64,000 nucleotides of DNA from Alphaproteobacteria bacterium (lineage in GTDB: Bacteria > Pseudomonadota > Alphaproteobacteria > Micropepsales > Micropepsaceae). A model generated the notes under the pieces. It did no database searches, had not been told where the DNA came from, and saw nothing but the letters and a program-made list of their open reading frames with translations. The position numbers and the translations under genes were made by a program. Shown here one piece after another: positions 17,285 through 26,816 of the stretch; the first letter of the stretch is position 1; the number at the start of each line of letters is the position of its first letter. The stretch is taken from the NCBI GenBank assembly GCA_017308475.1, contig JAFKEU010000004.1, forward strand, positions 579,226-643,225. Reading direction: 5' to 3'.

Positions 17285-19666
17285 CTAGAGCGCAGCCTCC
17301 AGCGAGACGATAAAGGTGCGGCCCGGTGCGGGCGTGCCGCGATTGCCGAAGGACTGGCTGTAATTCAGCCGGTCGGTGAGGTTGTTGACGTTGAACTGGA
17401 TGCGATAGGGTTTGAAGTCATAGGCCACCACGGCGTCCAGCTCGACCGTTTCGGGAATGCGCACGACGCGGCCCAGGGGATATCCCGTGGGGCTGGGCGC
17501 GGTATAGGCATTGTAGAGGTGGCTCTGATAGACAACACCACCGCCGGCCGACAGGCCTTCCACCAGATCGCCGGCGTCATAGTCGCCCCAAAGCGAGGCG
17601 GCATGCTTGGGCACGAAGGTGATCTGCTTGCCCACATTGTAGGGCGTGGTGGCGTCGCTGACGATTACGGGATTGAGATAGGTATAGCCCGCAGTCAGGT
17701 TGAAGTGCGGCAGCACCTGGCCGGTCACCGAACCCTCGAAGCCCTGCACCCGCTGCTTCTGGCTGGACTGCAGCAGCACTGCCCCGCTGACCGGATCGGT
17801 CTGCAGCGCGTTGGACTTGGTGACGCTGAACAGCGATCCGGTCACACCCAGCGCCCCATCGAACAGGCTGAACTTGGCGCCGACCTCGATGGTCTCGCTC
17901 TTGTCGGGTTTCAGCGCCGACTGGTTCGCTGACGTGATCGGGTTGGGCGTGCCCACCACCGAGGTGCCGATCGGCGTCGCACCCTTGCCCCAGGACAGGT
18001 AATAGGTCTGGGTCTGATCCGGCTCGAACACCAGGCTGGCGCGCGGCGAGAACAGGAAGGATGGTGCCTTGTAGCTACTGTAGGTTCCGCCAACCGTCAG
18101 CGAGCTGTAATTGGCGCGATACTGGTCGATGCGGGCGCCCGCGATCAGCGACCATGCCTCGTCGAACCACAGCCGGTCGGTGGCGAACAGCGCCAGGTCG
18201 GTAGCGTCGCCCGTAGACCTGACCACGGTGGTCGCAGTGGCGCTGGTGCCGCCGACATCGGATGCGGTGGGCAAGATCACGTCATAGCCGGGAATGGGCT
18301 GATGCGTGGGGTTGTAGAGCGACCAGCCGATATTGGCGCGAGAGGCAGAGTGATTTCCGAGCGGATAGAGCGTGTCGTCGGGACCGGGCGGGAGGGTGTA
18401 GGCGAAAATGGTGCGGTCGGCACGCTGGTAGGAGGCGTCGAGCCCCCCGATCAGCGTGTTGCGTAGACCTCCCAGGCGAAAATTTGCGGACGCCAAGGCG
18501 GTATCCTGAACGCCCCAGCTATTCTGATTGTAGGGCCCGCCGCCCCCTGTGCGTGCAAGGGTTTGGGTAGAGTCGAAGCTGCCGCCGGGTCCTCCGGGAC
18601 TGGCGATACCAAACAAGCGCAGGTTGCAGTAATTCGTGTTGATGGTGTTGTCGCACGCGTCCACCGACGAATAGCGGAAGGCGCGGCTGTAAGTTGCTGC
18701 GCGCGTGTCATTCTCCAGCGTCAGCCAGTCGCTGGCCACATGCGTCAGCTTCGTGGTGACGAGGTCGGCGCTGTTTTTGTCGTAATCCGCCTTCAGGCCC
18801 ATATAGTTGCTGCGCGGCACGCCAAACTCGCTGGCAGGCGCGGCATAGGACGCGTTGGGGGGCGTGGCCACAACGATGCCGTAATCGGGGCGTCCCGACG
18901 TCTGCTGGTGGATGAAATTCAGGTTGAACACCGTGTCGGTGCCCAGGCCCAAAGAGAGCGATGGCGCCACGCCCCAGCGGGTCGAATGGACCAGGTCGCG
19001 ATCCACCACGCCGGTATCGGTGTACATCAGGTTCAGGCGCAGCGCTGCGGTATCGGAGAGGACGTGATTGAGATCGGCCGTGGCGCGATAGTGGTCGCCA
19101 TTGCCCGCCTCGACATGGCCGACCACGCTGTCCTCCAGGAAGGGCGTCTTGGTGATGGTGTTGATGGCGCCGCCGGTGGTGCCGCGGCCGAACATCAGGC
19201 CCGACGGACCCTTCAGCACCTGCACTTCCTGATAGTCGAAACTGTCGCGGGTATAGGCGGCAAAGTCGCGCAATCCGTCCAGATAGACGTCGTCCTTGGC
19301 GTCGAAGCCGCGTATCTTGAACTGGTCGCCGGCCAGCGTGCCCCCCTCGCCGATAGCGATTGTGATGCCCGGCACGTTGCGCAGCGCATCGCTGAGCGTG
19401 GTCGTCGCCTGCTGCTTCATTGTTTCTGCATCAACCACGCTGACCGCCTGGGGCGTGTCCTGCAGGCTGGAGAAGGGCATGGCCGCCACCGGCGGGCTGT
19501 AAGTCAGCGCATTCCGCTCGCCGGTCCCTTCCACGGTCACCGGGCCCAATACGACCGAGGAGGATTGCTGCGCATTTGCGGGCGCGCCCATCAGCATGGC
19601 GCCCAGAAGGCTGGCGGAGGCGCCGGCAAGCGCCCTGTTTCGTCGATTGGCGATAATGGAAGACAT
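17285..19666 (-). CDS. TonB-dependent siderophore receptor (PiuA/Fiu-like)
   Basis: 793 residues. Signal peptide (about 1-33, ending ANAQQ), a TonB-box-like region, then the plug domain with [54 protein letters not shown] and [20 protein letters not shown], the classical siderophore-receptor signature. The rest is a 22-strand barrel ending FIVSLEAAL. Adjacent PiuC and PepSY genes point to a PiuA/Fiu-type catecholate receptor, but ligand specificity cannot be read. ATG 19666 follows AGGGG. The 100-bp gap to hemP contains no clear second promoter, so it is probably transcribed from the site before hemP. Confidence 0.93.
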   Translation of the reverse strand: MSSIIANRRNRALAGASASLLGAMLMGAPANAQQSSSVVLGPVTVEGTGERNALTYSPPVAAMPFSSLQDTPQAVSVVDAETMKQQATTTLSDALRNVPGITIAIGEGGTLAGDQFKIRGFDAKDDVYLDGLRDFAAYTRDSFDYQEVQVLKGPSGLMFGRGTTGGAINTITKTPFLEDSVVGHVEAGNGDHYRATADLNHVLSDTAALRLNLMYTDTGVVDRDLVHSTRWGVAPSLSLGLGTDTVFNLNFIHQQTSGRPDYGIVVATPPNASYAAPASEFGVPRSNYMGLKADYDKNSADLVTTKLTHVASDWLTLENDTRAATYSRAFRYSSVDACDNTINTNYCNLRLFGIASPGGPGGSFDSTQTLARTGGGGPYNQNSWGVQDTALASANFRLGGLRNTLIGGLDASYQRADRTIFAYTLPPGPDDTLYPLGNHSASRANIGWSLYNPTHQPIPGYDVILPTASDVGGTSATATTVVRSTGDATDLALFATDRLWFDEAWSLIAGARIDQYRANYSSLTVGGTYSSYKAPSFLFSPRASLVFEPDQTQTYYLSWGKGATPIGTSVVGTPNPITSANQSALKPDKSETIEVGAKFSLFDGALGVTGSLFSVTKSNALQTDPVSGAVLLQSSQKQRVQGFEGSVTGQVLPHFNLTAGYTYLNPVIVSDATTPYNVGKQITFVPKHAASLWGDYDAGDLVEGLSAGGGVVYQSHLYNAYTAPSPTGYPLGRVVRIPETVELDAVVAYDFKPYRIQFNVNNLTDRLNYSQSFGNRGTPAPGRTFIVSLEAAL

Positions 19667-19766
19667 GAATGAACCCCTGGATCAGCATTGGTTTCGATTG
19701 AGACCTGGCTGGCATCCGTGGCCGCGCGGGCGGCAGGGGCTGGCTTGGTGCTTTGGGAACGGCGCG

Positions 19767-19949
19767 TCACTTCGTCAGGATCAGCTTGCCGTTGCTGGTG
19801 AGGCGAAGGCGGTATTCGGTGCCGCCATGCAGCAGAATCGCCTCCCTGCCACCGGACAGCAGCGTCTCGACAGCGATCCTCGGCACCAACTGGGCAGGCC
19901 GGCGGATGGACTGTCGGGGTGGTCTGGTGGCAGTAGCGTCAGCCGGCAT
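19767..19949 (-). CDS. hemP: HemP family small protein
   Basis: 60 residues from ATG 19949 (GGGAAGGA upstream); a longer in-frame ORF reaches 20009 but would cover the operator-like palindrome. The C-terminal half has the HemP pattern: VETLLSGGREAILLHGG-TEYRLRLTSNGKLILTK. HemP is a small iron-responsive protein that, in beta- and alphaproteobacteria, activates or accompanies haem and siderophore uptake genes. It is the first gene of the iron operon, followed after 100 bp by the TonB-dependent receptor. Confidence 0.85.
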   Translation of the reverse strand: MPADATATRPPRQSIRRPAQLVPRIAVETLLSGGREAILLHGGTEYRLRLTSNGKLILTK

Positions 19950-20003
19950 GGCTGAAATCCTTCCCTCATTTCGCGGCCTTCCTAGACCACAGGATCGGCA
20001 GAT

Positions 20004-20020
20004 TTGCAAGTGACTTGCAA
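20004..20020. promoter_or_regulatory. Fur-like palindrome upstream of hemP
   Basis: TTGCAAGTGACTTGCAA is a perfect 8-1-8 palindrome ending 55 bp before the hemP ATG. It lies in a larger symmetric patch with outer arms GATTTGC (20001-20007) and GCAAATC (20029-20035) and one extra TGCAA half-site. The sequence and position resemble alphaproteobacterial Fur/Mur operators. Iron control is inferred from the gene content. Confidence 0.6.
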
Positions 20021-20106
20021 CTGCAATCGCAAATCAGGGAGACACCTATTTTACGCCGAAAAAAGTGTTATTAAGGGGTGTGCCGGAAACCTTGGCGCGG
20101 GCCGTG

Positions 20107-20562
20107 TTACGGGTCCTGGCGTCTGCCGGAAAAGGACGGCTGGGAGCGGCCATCGATCACTACGCGGCGTTCGAACTGGCCGCCCACCAGGCCGCCCGGT
20201 TCTATCTTGATGGTGCGGTACTTCAGGGTTGCCGAAAGCTGCCCGCCATTGCGCACACGCAGCGTGTCGCAAATGACGTTGGCCCCGACGGCACCCATGA
20301 CGGTCAGCGTCCGGCAGAAAATCACTCCATCGACCCGGCCTGTCGGCTCGACGGTGACGTGCTCAGCGAAAACCAGGCCCTGGACCCGGCCATGAATGAA
20401 GGCGGTGCCGGCAATCAGCTTGCCCTCGATGCCGGTGGATTCGTCGATGATCGAGAAGCTGGTCTTGCCCTTTTGATACTTGCTGGGCGGAAAATTCTCC
20501 CAGTCATAGTCGGCGACTTCGTCTTCGTGCTGCGGCACCATGATGAAGGAATTATCGTACAT
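20107..20562 (-). CDS. Bactofilin-like polymer-forming cytoskeletal protein (second gene of pair)
   Basis: 151 residues. The central bactofilin beta-helix (about 45-135) shows the repeated hydrophobic/Gly ladder: IEGKLIAGTAFIHGRVQGLVFAEHV, PTGRVDGVIFCRTLTV, VGANVICDTLRVRNGGQLSATL and GGLVGGQFE. The N-terminus (about 1-40) is acidic and Trp/Tyr-containing (VADYDWENFPPSKYQKG), unlike the partner protein. Bactofilins form membrane-associated filaments that place cell-wall enzymes. It lies 49 bp after the first bactofilin and probably shares its mRNA. Confidence 0.85.
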   Translation of the reverse strand: MYDNSFIMVPQHEDEVADYDWENFPPSKYQKGKTSFSIIDESTGIEGKLIAGTAFIHGRVQGLVFAEHVTVEPTGRVDGVIFCRTLTVMGAVGANVICDTLRVRNGGQLSATLKYRTIKIEPGGLVGGQFERRVVIDGRSQPSFSGRRQDP

Positions 20563-20611
20563 CGATGCAACCGTCAGGCCGAAACGCCGGATATCGCCGC
20601 GAGCCCATCGG

Positions 20612-20998
20612 TCATTCGCCGCGCTGGAGGGGAACGACTTTCTGCTCTGGCGCAGCGGGCACGATCTTCTGGATCGTCCCTGACAACTCGCCGCCTTCCT
20701 CGACTATGATCTTGCCATAGCTGACCGAGCCGCAGATGGCGCCACTGGAACGGACCACCAACTGGGTTTCGGCGACCAGATTTTCGCCGACCGTGCCGCG
20801 CACCTCGACGGTCTGCGCGCTGATATGGCCTCCGGCGTGGCCGGTCCTGCCGACCAGCAAGCACTTGGCCTTGAGCGTGCCCTCGAACCTGCCATCGATC
20901 GTGACAAGGCCGGGGACCGTCATCTCGCCCTTGATGTCGACCCCGGCGCCGATGACGACCGTGCCTTCGGAGTTTTCATCCCCGAACCTGTCCACCAT
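20612..20998 (-). CDS. Bactofilin (first gene of pair)
   Basis: 128 residues with a complete bactofilin core (about 12-112): TVVIGAGVDIKGEMTVPGLVTIDGRFEGTLKA, LLVGRTGHAGGHISAQTVEVRGTVGENLVA and a final GGELSGTIQKI. The short charged N-terminus (MVDRFGDENSEG) and Pro-containing tail flank a right-handed beta-helix that polymerises without nucleotide. The next gene encodes a divergent bactofilin, suggesting co-polymers as in organisms with BacA/BacB pairs. No M23 peptidase, the common partner, is adjacent. Confidence 0.9.
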   Translation of the reverse strand: MVDRFGDENSEGTVVIGAGVDIKGEMTVPGLVTIDGRFEGTLKAKCLLVGRTGHAGGHISAQTVEVRGTVGENLVAETQLVVRSSGAICGSVSYGKIIVEEGGELSGTIQKIVPAAPEQKVVPLQRGE

Positions 20999-21160
20999 CG
21001 CAAGTACCCAACGGTATGCCGGACCGCTGCCCGGCTATTCTTAACGGAGATTTTAGAGTTCGCCCCGGCACCAATCAAGGTGTTGATGAAACATGGTTAA
21101 TTGATGCAGGGGAAATGCCCGGAAGTGCCACCGCATCCAAGAGCTTAGCAGTGGAGGCGC

Positions 21161-22078
21161 TTAGCCCGCCTTGCGCCGACGGCCGGAGGCGCCGGCACCG
21201 CCCTTCAGGCTTTTCTTCAACGCCGCCATCAGATCGATGACATTGTCGTCCGCGACGGGCTCGGCGGTGACCAGCCTCTCGCCCCGTTCCTTGCGGCGGA
21301 TCAGGTCGCGCAGGGCATTCTCGTAACGGTCCGCGAATTTACCCGGCTCGAAGGGGCCTTCCTGCTGCTCGATGATCTTGAGGGCAATGTCAACCATTTG
21401 CGGATCGGCCTTGCGGTTTGGGATGTCGGCAAAGGCATCGTTGGGCTGGACCACTTCATCGGCCATGCGCAATGTGTAGCAGAGGATGCCCTTGCCGCGC
21501 GGCTCCAGTGCCACCAGCCGTTCGCGTCCATGCATCACCACCCTGCCCAGCGCGAAACGATTGGCCTTCTTCAGCGCCTCGCGGATGACGGTATAGGCCT
21601 CCACGCCGCCTTTCTCGTTCGGCAAGAGATAGTAGGGCGTGTTCCAGTAGAGCCGGTCGATGTCATCAGCATTCACAAAGCGCTCTATGTCTATGGTCCT
21701 GGTGGTCTCCAGCTTGACCGCGTCCAGCTCGTCCCTGTCCAGGACGACATAGTGGTTCTTTGATATCTCATAGCCCTTGACCAGGTCGGCGCGTTCCACC
21801 GGCCCGGTGTCGGGATCGGTCGGGATCATGCGGATGCGGTTGTTGGTTTCCGGATTGAGCAGGTGGAAGGAGATGTTGCCGGACTTGCTGGTGGCACCGA
21901 ACAACCCCACTGGGCAGGAGACCAGCGACAGGCGAAGATCGCCCTGCCACACCGGACGACTGGACAGGCGCGGCTGGTTGGAATTGGCCGGCTTGTGGTG
22001 ACCATGACGGGCGGGCGCCCGCCTGGCCGCCTTTTTATGGGGGGCCTTCCTGGTCCGCACCTTTTTCTTCGCACCCAT
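21161..22078 (-). CDS. ku: Ku-type DNA end-binding protein for non-homologous end joining
   Basis: 305 residues. The Ku core (about 40-285) has [62 protein letters not shown] and [21 protein letters not shown]. It forms the homodimeric ring that loads on double-strand ends and recruits LigD. Two tails are notable: an N-terminal extension of about 37 residues that is almost entirely Lys/Arg/Ala/His, and a basic C-terminus ([18 protein letters not shown]). Most bacterial Ku proteins start at the core, so the N-terminal tail is unusual. Divergent from ligD with only 71 bp between the starts. Confidence 0.94.
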   Translation of the reverse strand: MGAKKKVRTRKAPHKKAARRAPARHGHHKPANSNQPRLSSRPVWQGDLRLSLVSCPVGLFGATSKSGNISFHLLNPETNNRIRMIPTDPDTGPVERADLVKGYEISKNHYVVLDRDELDAVKLETTRTIDIERFVNADDIDRLYWNTPYYLLPNEKGGVEAYTVIREALKKANRFALGRVVMHGRERLVALEPRGKGILCYTLRMADEVVQPNDAFADIPNRKADPQMVDIALKIIEQQEGPFEPGKFADRYENALRDLIRRKERGERLVTAEPVADDNVIDLMAALKKSLKGGAGASGRRRKAG

Positions 22079-22108
22079 CGGACTTTCCCTGGAAAAACTC
22101 GGAACGGA

Positions 22109-22133
22109 AACGGGATTGTGAACCTATGTTTCC
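22109..22133 (-). promoter_or_regulatory. Possible EcfG-type promoter for ku
   Basis: On the minus strand the sequence reads GGAAA (22133-22129), 16 bases, CGTT (22112-22109). The alphaproteobacterial general-stress consensus is GGAAC-N16/17-CGTT, so there is one mismatch in the -35 element. The predicted start of transcription is about 25 bp before the ku ATG. EcfG control of ku/ligD is known in Sinorhizobium (RpoE2). Confidence 0.4.
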
Positions 22134-22149
22134 ACAAGAGGAAACGGAC

Positions 22150-24807
22150 ATGGCCGCACGGAAAAAGACATTCAGAAAACCGGTTCGCCGCAAAACCACA
22201 AAATCTGCGAAGGGCGCACTAGCAAAATACCAGTCCATGCGGGACTTCGCCGTCACGGACGAGCCCAGCGGGCGGCGGAAAATCGCACCCGGAAAGCGGC
22301 TTCGCTATGTGATCCAGAAGCACGCGGCCACGCGCCTGCATTATGACTTTCGTCTGGAATGGAACGGAGTGTTCCGCTCCTGGGCAGTGACGCGGGGCCC
22401 CTCGCTCGATCCGACTGACAAGCGGCTGGCGGTGGAGGTGGAGGACCATCCCCTCGACTATGGCGACTTCGAGGGCACCATCCCCAAGGGCCAGTATGGC
22501 GGCGGCACGGTGATGCTGTGGGACCGGGGCCATTGGGAGCCCGAGGGCGATCCCGACCGGATGCTGAAGAAGGGTGACCTGAAATTCGTGCTCGACGGGG
22601 AAAAGCTGCATGGCGGCTGGGTGCTGGTGCGGATGAAGAACGACCGCTTCGGCGGCAAGCGTTCCAACTGGCTGCTGATCAAGCATCGCGACAAATATGC
22701 GAAGGAGGGTCATGGCGAGACGGTCCTGGAAAAGGATCATTCCGTCGCCTCGGGCCGGGCGATGGAAGCCATCGCCGCCGGCACCGGGAAGAAGCCCAAA
22801 CCCTTCATGCGCGCCAGTGCCTTCAGAGCCGATGCGGTCTGGCAGTCGAAAAGCGCGGCCGCCGATGCCGACGAAGACCCGGACCCGGCAAGTGCAAAGG
22901 CAAAGACGCGTAAAATATCGTCTCTGCCCCGCTTTGTGCCTCCCGAGCTTTGCCGGTTGGTCGAGCGTCCGCCGTCAGGGCCTGGCTGGGTGCATGAGGT
23001 CAAGTTCGACGGCTATCGCGTGCAGATGCGGGTGGCGGATGGGAAGGTCGTGCTGTTGACCCGCAAGGGGCTGGACTGGACGGACAAGTTCGGCGCCCTC
23101 GCAAAGGCGGGCGCCAGGCTGGGCGATTGCATCATCGACGGCGAGATCTGCGCCTTGGACCATGACGGTGCCACCAATTTCGCCGCGCTGCAGGCAGCGC
23201 TGTCGGACGGCAAGACCGACAGACTGGTTTTCTTCGCTTTCGACCTGATGTTCGAAGGTAATGAAGACCTGCGCCCCTTGCCACTCTCGACCCGCAAGGA
23301 GCGGTTGCGAAAATTTCTGCCCAAGGGTTCAGCCAATCTGCGTTATGTCGATCATTTTTCCAGCGGCGGCGACGCGGTGCTGGAATCGGCGTGCCGCATG
23401 TCGCTGGAGGGCATCGTTTCCAAGCGGCTGGACGCGCCCTATCGCAGCGGACGCGGCAACGACTGGACCAAGGCCAAGTGCCGTGCGGGACATGAGGTGG
23501 TCATCGGGGGCTGGTCGACCACGGCGGGCAAATTTCGCTCACTGCTGGTGGGCGTCAACCGCGGCGACCATTTGGCCTATGTCGGACGGGTGGGCACGGG
23601 CTATTCCGCCGCGAAGCTGAAGCAGCTGATGCCGCAACTCAAGGAGATGGCAGCGGAAAAAAGCCCCTTTACCGGCGAAGGAGCGCCCCACCGGGAGACC
23701 GGCCTCAATTGGGTCAGGCCCCGGCTGGTGGCAGAAATCGAATTTGCCGGCTGGACGGCCGACGGCATGGTGCGGCAGGCTGCGTTCAAGGGCCTGCGCG
23801 CCGACAAGCCCGCATCCGAAGTGGTGGCCGAGACGCCGAAAAAGACCAAGCAGCTTGCCCAGCCCAAAGCCCAGGGAAAGACCAGGTCGAAAACCGATCC
23901 GAAGCCTAGCCGCGGCTCGTCGGTGGTGGCCAATATTCCCATCACCCATCCCGGCAAGGCGCTGTGGCCCGATGGTGGCGACGGCGAGCCCGTCAGCAAG
24001 CTGGAGCTGGCACGCTATTACGAAACCATCGGCGACTGGATGCTGCCGCACATCAAGGGACGGCCCTGTTCCATCGTGCGCGCACCCGACGGCATCGGCG
24101 GCGAGCGTTTCTTCCAACGCCACGCCATGGCGGGCCAGTCGAACCTTCTGAGCCAGGTCAAAGTGTCGGGCGACCGCAAGCCCTATCTGCAGATCGACCG
24201 CGCCGAGGCGCTGATCGCCGTGGCGCAAGCGGGTGGGCTGGAACTGCATCCCTGGAATTGCGCGCCCGGCAAGCCCGACCAGCCGGGCCGTTTCGTCTTC
24301 GACCTGGATCCGGCGCCTGAGGTGGATTTCGACGATGTGGTTGCCGCGGCCCGCGAGCTGAGGGAGCGGCTGGAAGCGCTGGGTCTGATGCCTTTCGCCA
24401 AGACCACCGGCGGCAAGGGCATGCATGTGGTCACGCCCTTCTCCGCTGCCGGGATCGACTGGAAGACCGCCAAGGCCGCCGCCCGCAAAATCTGCGAGCA
24501 GATGGTGGCCGACAGCCCCGAGCGGTATCTTGTCAACATGTCCAAGAAGCTGCGTGCGGGAAAAATCTTCCTGGACTATCTGCGCAACGACCGCATGGCG
24601 ACGGCGGTGGCGCCGCTGTCACCGCGGGCGCGCGACGGCGCCACCGTCTCCATGCCGCTGGAATGGACCCAGGTGAAGAAGGGACTCGATCCCCATCGCT
24701 TCACCCTGCGCACGGCGCCGGGCCTGATGGCCGGGTCCAGGCCCTGGCGCGACTATGATGATGGCGAAAAGCCGCTCAGGCCGGTGCTGAAGAAGCTCTC
24801 CATCTAG
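22150..24807 (+). CDS. ligD: Multifunctional ATP-dependent DNA ligase D
   Basis: 885 residues from ATG 22150 (AGAGGA upstream; an ATG at 22126 adds eight residues). Domain order is PE-LIG-POL. The 3'-phosphoesterase domain (about 40-190) contains [18 protein letters not shown] and [18 protein letters not shown]. The ligase (about 250-550) has the adenylation lysine in [11 protein letters not shown] (about Lys284) and [11 protein letters not shown] basic linker (about 560-590) leads to the primase-polymerase (about 595-885) with FDLDPAPEV metal residues and [11 protein letters not shown]. It seals and fills double-strand breaks with Ku. The N-terminal 25 residues are Lys/Arg-rich, like the Ku tail. 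The stop overlaps that of the convergent methyltransferase-like gene (CTAG). Confidence 0.95.
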   Translation: MAARKKTFRKPVRRKTTKSAKGALAKYQSMRDFAVTDEPSGRRKIAPGKRLRYVIQKHAATRLHYDFRLEWNGVFRSWAVTRGPSLDPTDKRLAVEVEDHPLDYGDFEGTIPKGQYGGGTVMLWDRGHWEPEGDPDRMLKKGDLKFVLDGEKLHGGWVLVRMKNDRFGGKRSNWLLIKHRDKYAKEGHGETVLEKDHSVASGRAMEAIAAGTGKKPKPFMRASAFRADAVWQSKSAAADADEDPDPASAKAKTRKISSLPRFVPPELCRLVERPPSGPGWVHEVKFDGYRVQMRVADGKVVLLTRKGLDWTDKFGALAKAGARLGDCIIDGEICALDHDGATNFAALQAALSDGKTDRLVFFAFDLMFEGNEDLRPLPLSTRKERLRKFLPKGSANLRYVDHFSSGGDAVLESACRMSLEGIVSKRLDAPYRSGRGNDWTKAKCRAGHEVVIGGWSTTAGKFRSLLVGVNRGDHLAYVGRVGTGYSAAKLKQLMPQLKEMAAEKSPFTGEGAPHRETGLNWVRPRLVAEIEFAGWTADGMVRQAAFKGLRADKPASEVVAETPKKTKQLAQPKAQGKTRSKTDPKPSRGSSVVANIPITHPGKALWPDGGDGEPVSKLELARYYETIGDWMLPHIKGRPCSIVRAPDGIGGERFFQRHAMAGQSNLLSQVKVSGDRKPYLQIDRAEALIAVAQAGGLELHPWNCAPGKPDQPGRFVFDLDPAPEVDFDDVVAAARELRERLEALGLMPFAKTTGGKGMHVVTPFSAAGIDWKTAKAAARKICEQMVADSPERYLVNMSKKLRAGKIFLDYLRNDRMATAVAPLSPRARDGATVSMPLEWTQVKKGLDPHRFTLRTAPGLMAGSRPWRDYDDGEKPLRPVLKKLSI

Positions 24808-25619
24808 ACCGGCTTTCTGAAGCGCAGCGTCATGCGGTCGCTTTCGCCGATCGCGTCATACTTGCTGTGGTCGAAATTGGCGTTGGCGGGCTGGCCCTGG
24901 GGGGCGCTGCGCCGCGTGGGCGGGAGCGTCCAGACGCCGAAGGGGTGCTCCTTGGTGTCCTTGGGGTTGGCGTTGATTTCCGAACTGGCTTCCAGCGTGA
25001 AACCGGCCTCCTTGGCCATGTTCACGATGGTAGAGGTCGCCACATAGCCATCGCGAGCGTCGCCATGTTGTGGGCGCGGATCGGCACGGTGGTCTTCCAC
25101 CGCCAGGATGCCGCCGGGTTTGAGCACGGCATGGGCGTCGCGCATAAATTTCTCGGCCATGCCCGGTGTCCACAGCCAGTCATGGATGTTGCGCGCGGTC
25201 AGCACGAAATCGGCGGAATTGGCCGGACCTATCGGACCGGAGGTGCTGGAAAAAACAGTGTAGTTGACGTTGCCGTACACCGCTTTGTCATTGAACTTTG
25301 CGGGCAGCTTCTGGTCGGGGCGGCCCTGGGCGGCGATATAGGTGCCGGCGGTCGCTTTGGCGTAGGGAGCCAGGATTTCGCTCCAATAGCCGCCGCCGGG
25401 CGCCACTTCGATCACCCGCATATGGGGTTTGAGGCCCCAAAAGGCCAGGCTGGCAGCGGGATGACGGGCGCCATCGCGCGCGACATTGGCCGAGTCACGC
25501 TGGTGGCCCGCGACCGCAGCATTCAGCGCTGCATCGCGCTCCTGCGCTGAGGCGGGTATTGCGGAAAGGGCCACCACCACCAGGCCGGCGGCCCCCAAAA
25601 CGACATTGCGGCGTATCAT
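24804..25619 (-). CDS. Secreted methyltransferase-fold protein
   Basis: 271 residues from ATG 25619 (GGAGAGGA upstream). A cleavable signal peptide is clear ([27 protein letters not shown]). The mature part has a class I SAM-methyltransferase fold: [19 protein letters not shown] (motif I), [13 protein letters not shown] and [16 protein letters not shown]. Relatives are annotated as class I SAM-dependent methyltransferases with signal peptides. Since SAM is not known to be available in the periplasm, the protein either uses another ligand, binds SAM made elsewhere, or has lost catalysis. It is convergent with ligD and divergent from the DUF2127 gene. Confidence 0.82.
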   Translation of the reverse strand: MIRRNVVLGAAGLVVVALSAIPASAQERDAALNAAVAGHQRDSANVARDGARHPAASLAFWGLKPHMRVIEVAPGGGYWSEILAPYAKATAGTYIAAQGRPDQKLPAKFNDKAVYGNVNYTVFSSTSGPIGPANSADFVLTARNIHDWLWTPGMAEKFMRDAHAVLKPGGILAVEDHRADPRPQHGDARDGYVATSTIVNMAKEAGFTLEASSEINANPKDTKEHPFGVWTLPPTRRSAPQGQPANANFDHSKYDAIGESDRMTLRFRKPV

Positions 25620-25743
25620 GGCGTCCTCTCCGTTCTTTTGTTGTGGCGATGGTGGGTGAAAATTGTGGCACTTGGGTGGCGGCTCCGCTTCCCGCGGCCG
25701 CACGATTGCTGCTCCGGTCGCGCCATGCCATAGGACGGGGCAA

Positions 25744-26232
25744 ATGCAGACCCCGCCCCATCCGCTGTCACGCACCCTGAGCCATCTGGCCTATCTTGTG
25801 ACGATCCTGTTCAAGGGGTTCGTTGGCTTCCTGGAATTTTCCGGCGGCCTGACCATTGCCTTCGCCGGGCCGCAGAAGCTCTACAGCTTCGTGCTATCCT
25901 ATGCGGTACCCGAACTATATGACGGCGGCCATGCGCGCGCCGCCCACCTGATCAGCCAGGGCGCCACGCTGCTTGCCCAGTCGCAGACCAGTTTCGTAAT
26001 CTTCTATCTTCTGGTGCATGGCACGCTGAAGATGGCGATCACCATCGTGCTGCTGCGCGGCCGCGGAGTGTGGGTATTTCCTTTCGCCTCCACCATCCTG
26101 GTCGGCTTCATCGCCTATATGTCCTATGAACTGTCCGACGAGTGGTCGAACTGGATCCTGGCCCTGGCGCTATTCGACACTTTCACCGTGTCGCTGGTAC
26201 TCAACGAGTGGCGTAACTGGAAGAAGGCCTAG
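25744..26232 (+). CDS. DUF2127 family inner-membrane protein
   Basis: 162 residues from ATG 25744 (GGACGGGG upstream; the longer ORF has no supporting ribosome site). Four hydrophobic segments are visible: LVTILFKGFVGFLEFSGGLT, SFVIFYLLVHGTLKMAITIV, WVFPFASTILVGFIAYMSYEL and WILALALFDTFTVSLVLNEW. The LFKGFVGFLE start and LLVHGTLK segment are typical of DUF2127. No function is known for the family. The stop overlaps that of the convergent response regulator. Confidence 0.8.
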   Translation: MQTPPHPLSRTLSHLAYLVTILFKGFVGFLEFSGGLTIAFAGPQKLYSFVLSYAVPELYDGGHARAAHLISQGATLLAQSQTSFVIFYLLVHGTLKMAITIVLLRGRGVWVFPFASTILVGFIAYMSYELSDEWSNWILALALFDTFTVSLVLNEWRNWKKA

Positions 26233-26600
26233 CCCGCCGCCAGCCGTTCGCAGATCGCAAGCAACCGGTCGATGTCGCAGGGCTTGTCCAGAAAGACGCT
26301 GTCTTTCACGCGTCGGTGTGGCAGGTCGGGGTTGGCCGAGACGTAGACCACGGGCGCCCTTGGGAAGGCCACGCGGAAGGCCTCTGCGACCTGCCATCCG
26401 TCCGTCGGTCCCGGCAGACGTATGTCGGTGACCAGCAGATCGAATGCTGTGGCTTCTGCCAGCAGGTCCATGGCCACTTCGCCAGTCGCCGCCTCCCGCA
26501 GCGTCCAGCCGGCTGCCGCCATCCCGTCCACCAGTTCCATGCGCAAAAACCACTCGTCCTCCACGACAAGGGCTCTGCGGGCATTGTTGCGTTCGTGCAT
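26229..26600 (-). CDS. Single-domain response regulator (CheY-like)
   Basis: 123 residues, a receiver domain with no output domain, starting at ATG 26600. Acidic pair Glu14-Asp15 (LVVEDEWF), phospho-acceptor Asp59 (LLVTDIRLPG), and the conserved Lys about 106 in VFLDKPCD. It faces the HWE histidine kinase gene across a 216-bp region holding two opposed EcfG-type promoter matches, so the two probably form one signalling pair. Single-domain regulators of this kind often tune the phosphorelay upstream of the general stress response in alphaproteobacteria (inference). Confidence 0.86.
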   Translation of the reverse strand: MHERNNARRALVVEDEWFLRMELVDGMAAAGWTLREAATGEVAMDLLAEATAFDLLVTDIRLPGPTDGWQVAEAFRVAFPRAPVVYVSANPDLPHRRVKDSVFLDKPCDIDRLLAICERLAAG

Positions 26601-26628
26601 CGATTGTGTCCGGTCCGCCGGTTTTCCT

Positions 26629-26653
26629 AACAAATGAATTGTGTTGCCGTTCC
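26629..26653 (-). promoter_or_regulatory. EcfG-like promoter for the response regulator
   Basis: On the minus strand GGAAC (26653-26649) is followed by 16 bases and TGTT (26632-26629), one base away from the consensus GGAAC-N16/17-CGTT. The expected transcription start is about 20-25 bases before the regulator ATG. Confidence 0.45.
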
Positions 26654-26668
26654 GGGGATGGGCAGCCC

Positions 26669-26694
26669 GGAACCTTTTGGCCCGCAAACGCGTT
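26669..26694 (+). promoter_or_regulatory. EcfG-type promoter for the HWE histidine kinase
   Basis: GGAAC (26669-26673), 17 bases, CGTT (26691-26694): a full match to the alphaproteobacterial general-stress sigma factor consensus. It lies 122 bp before the kinase ATG, leaving a leader of about 115 bases. Confidence 0.6.
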
Positions 26695-26816
26695 GCCAAG
26701 CGACCATCTTCATCGTAGCAAGAATGGACAGATGGGTGGTGGGTAGAGACAACCCGTAAGCCTGTCGGCACGCGAGGATGTTCCATAACGTACCAACCTG
26801 GGGGCGGCAATAAAGC

